From assembly GCA_027296665.1 (NCBI GenBank), contig JAPUIV010000243.1, positions 1 to 13,968 on the forward strand: a DNA stretch of 13,968 nt, written 5' to 3'. Under the pieces are notes generated by a model. The model made no database searches. It was not told the DNA's origin and saw only the letters and a list, made by a program, of their open reading frames with translations. This document shows, piece by piece, positions 13,666 through 13,968 of the stretch; positions within the stretch are counted from its first letter, which is position 1; the number at the start of each line of letters is the position of its first letter. This DNA is from Acidobacteriota bacterium. Its GTDB lineage: Bacteria > Acidobacteriota > Polarisedimenticolia > JAPUIV01. The translations under genes were made by a program, and so were the position numbers.

Positions 13666-13968
13666 TTCAAGCCACTGGGGTGGGCAACTATCCTAGGACC
13701 GGTGACCGGCCGGAACAGCAAAAACTTCGCCGCGCCCTGGCCCAGCGGGATCGGGGGGAGATTTCGGAAGGGGACCTTCACCGGGTCCAGGATGACGTGA
13801 CCCGCGACGTGATCTCTGAGCAGTGCCGCAGCGGGATTGACCTGGTCACGGACGGACAGATCCGCTGGCAGGACGCCCAGACCTATTTCGCCGGCCGGCT
13901 CGAAGGGGTTCGCATCACCGGGTTGCTCCGGTATTTCGACACGAATACCTACTTCCGGCAGCCTGTGA
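13662..13968 (+). CDS. MetE-type (cobalamin-independent-like) methionine synthase catalytic domain, 3'-truncated
   Basis: The first 102 residues of a protein of the MetE C-terminal/UROD-like barrel family, which transfers a methyl group to homocysteine on zinc. The ATG overlaps the GAF stop (ATGA), with AAGGAAGG ahead. The product opens almost directly with the barrel motif GNYPRTGDRPE, followed by the helical LRRALAQRDRGE region, SGIDLVTDGQIRW, TYFAGRLEG and FDTNTYFRQPV. It therefore lacks the long N-terminal half of classical MetE and resembles the short core-MetE/Mes enzymes, some of which use methyl groups from corrinoid proteins rather than methyl-folate. The reading frame is still open at the last base: the final TGA triplet is out of frame. 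Zinc-ligand residues lie beyond the window. Pairing with fRMsr suggests a methionine supply and repair operon. Confidence 0.82.
   Translation, partial: MIQATGVGNYPRTGDRPEQQKLRRALAQRDRGEISEGDLHRVQDDVTRDVISEQCRSGIDLVTDGQIRWQDAQTYFAGRLEGVRITGLLRYFDTNTYFRQPV

Noticed and set aside
13966..13968. Terminal TGA taken as the stop of the methionine synthase gene.
   Set aside because: From the ATG at 13662 the last full codon is GTG ending at 13967, so the TGA is out of frame and the gene continues beyond the window.

Overview
This 13,968-base window is GC-rich (about 60% by eye) and densely coded. It comes from a Gram-negative-type bacterium. The signs are a lipoprotein with a clear lipobox, a TPR/S41 protease with a signal peptide, an FG-GAP/UnbV protein, a hybrid histidine kinase and a bacterial omega subunit. 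I cannot assign a phylum. The mix resembles deep-branching, GC-rich groups (Desulfobacterota/Myxococcota-like, Acidobacteriota, NC10, Nitrospirota), but that is inference. No rRNA, tRNA, CRISPR array or insertion sequence was seen. No gene-free stretch exceeds 300 bases; the longest gap is about 187 bases (7,684-7,870).

Layout. (1) 1-2,136, + strand: the 3' end of a TrkA/KtrA-type K+ channel regulator, a membrane HAMP-PAS sensor with no kinase domain two bases downstream, and rpoZ behind its own likely promoter and a leader hairpin. (2) 7,683-2,166, - strand: a three-gene operon in which each stop codon overlaps the next start. It encodes a GAF hybrid histidine kinase, a TPR protein fused to an S41 serine protease that has no PDZ domain, and a CPBP intramembrane protease. 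A good sigma-70-like promoter lies at 7,796-7,768. (3) 7,871-8,764, + strand: a DMT/EamA transporter, divergent from the operon. (4) 12,018-8,801, - strand: a membrane-anchored TPR protein, overlapping at TTGA with a seven-blade FG-GAP/ASPIC-UnbV (CRTAC-like) lipoprotein. (5) 12,100-12,501, + strand: a small zinc-ribbon protein with a C-terminal membrane segment. (6) 12,595-13,968, + strand: two tandem stand-alone Lrp/AsnC ligand-binding (RAM) proteins; then, behind a predicted promoter, a GAF protein matching free methionine-(R)-sulfoxide reductase, overlapping by ATGA with the start of a short, MetE-catalytic-domain-type methionine synthase that runs off the window.

Two sets look most worth following. 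The first is the kinase, S41 and CPBP operon, which could form a signal-controlled proteolytic relay across the membrane. The second is the methionine set, which pairs repair of oxidised free methionine with methionine synthesis and sits beside two amino-acid-sensor-like proteins. The functional links are inferred from gene order; the domain calls come from visible motifs.
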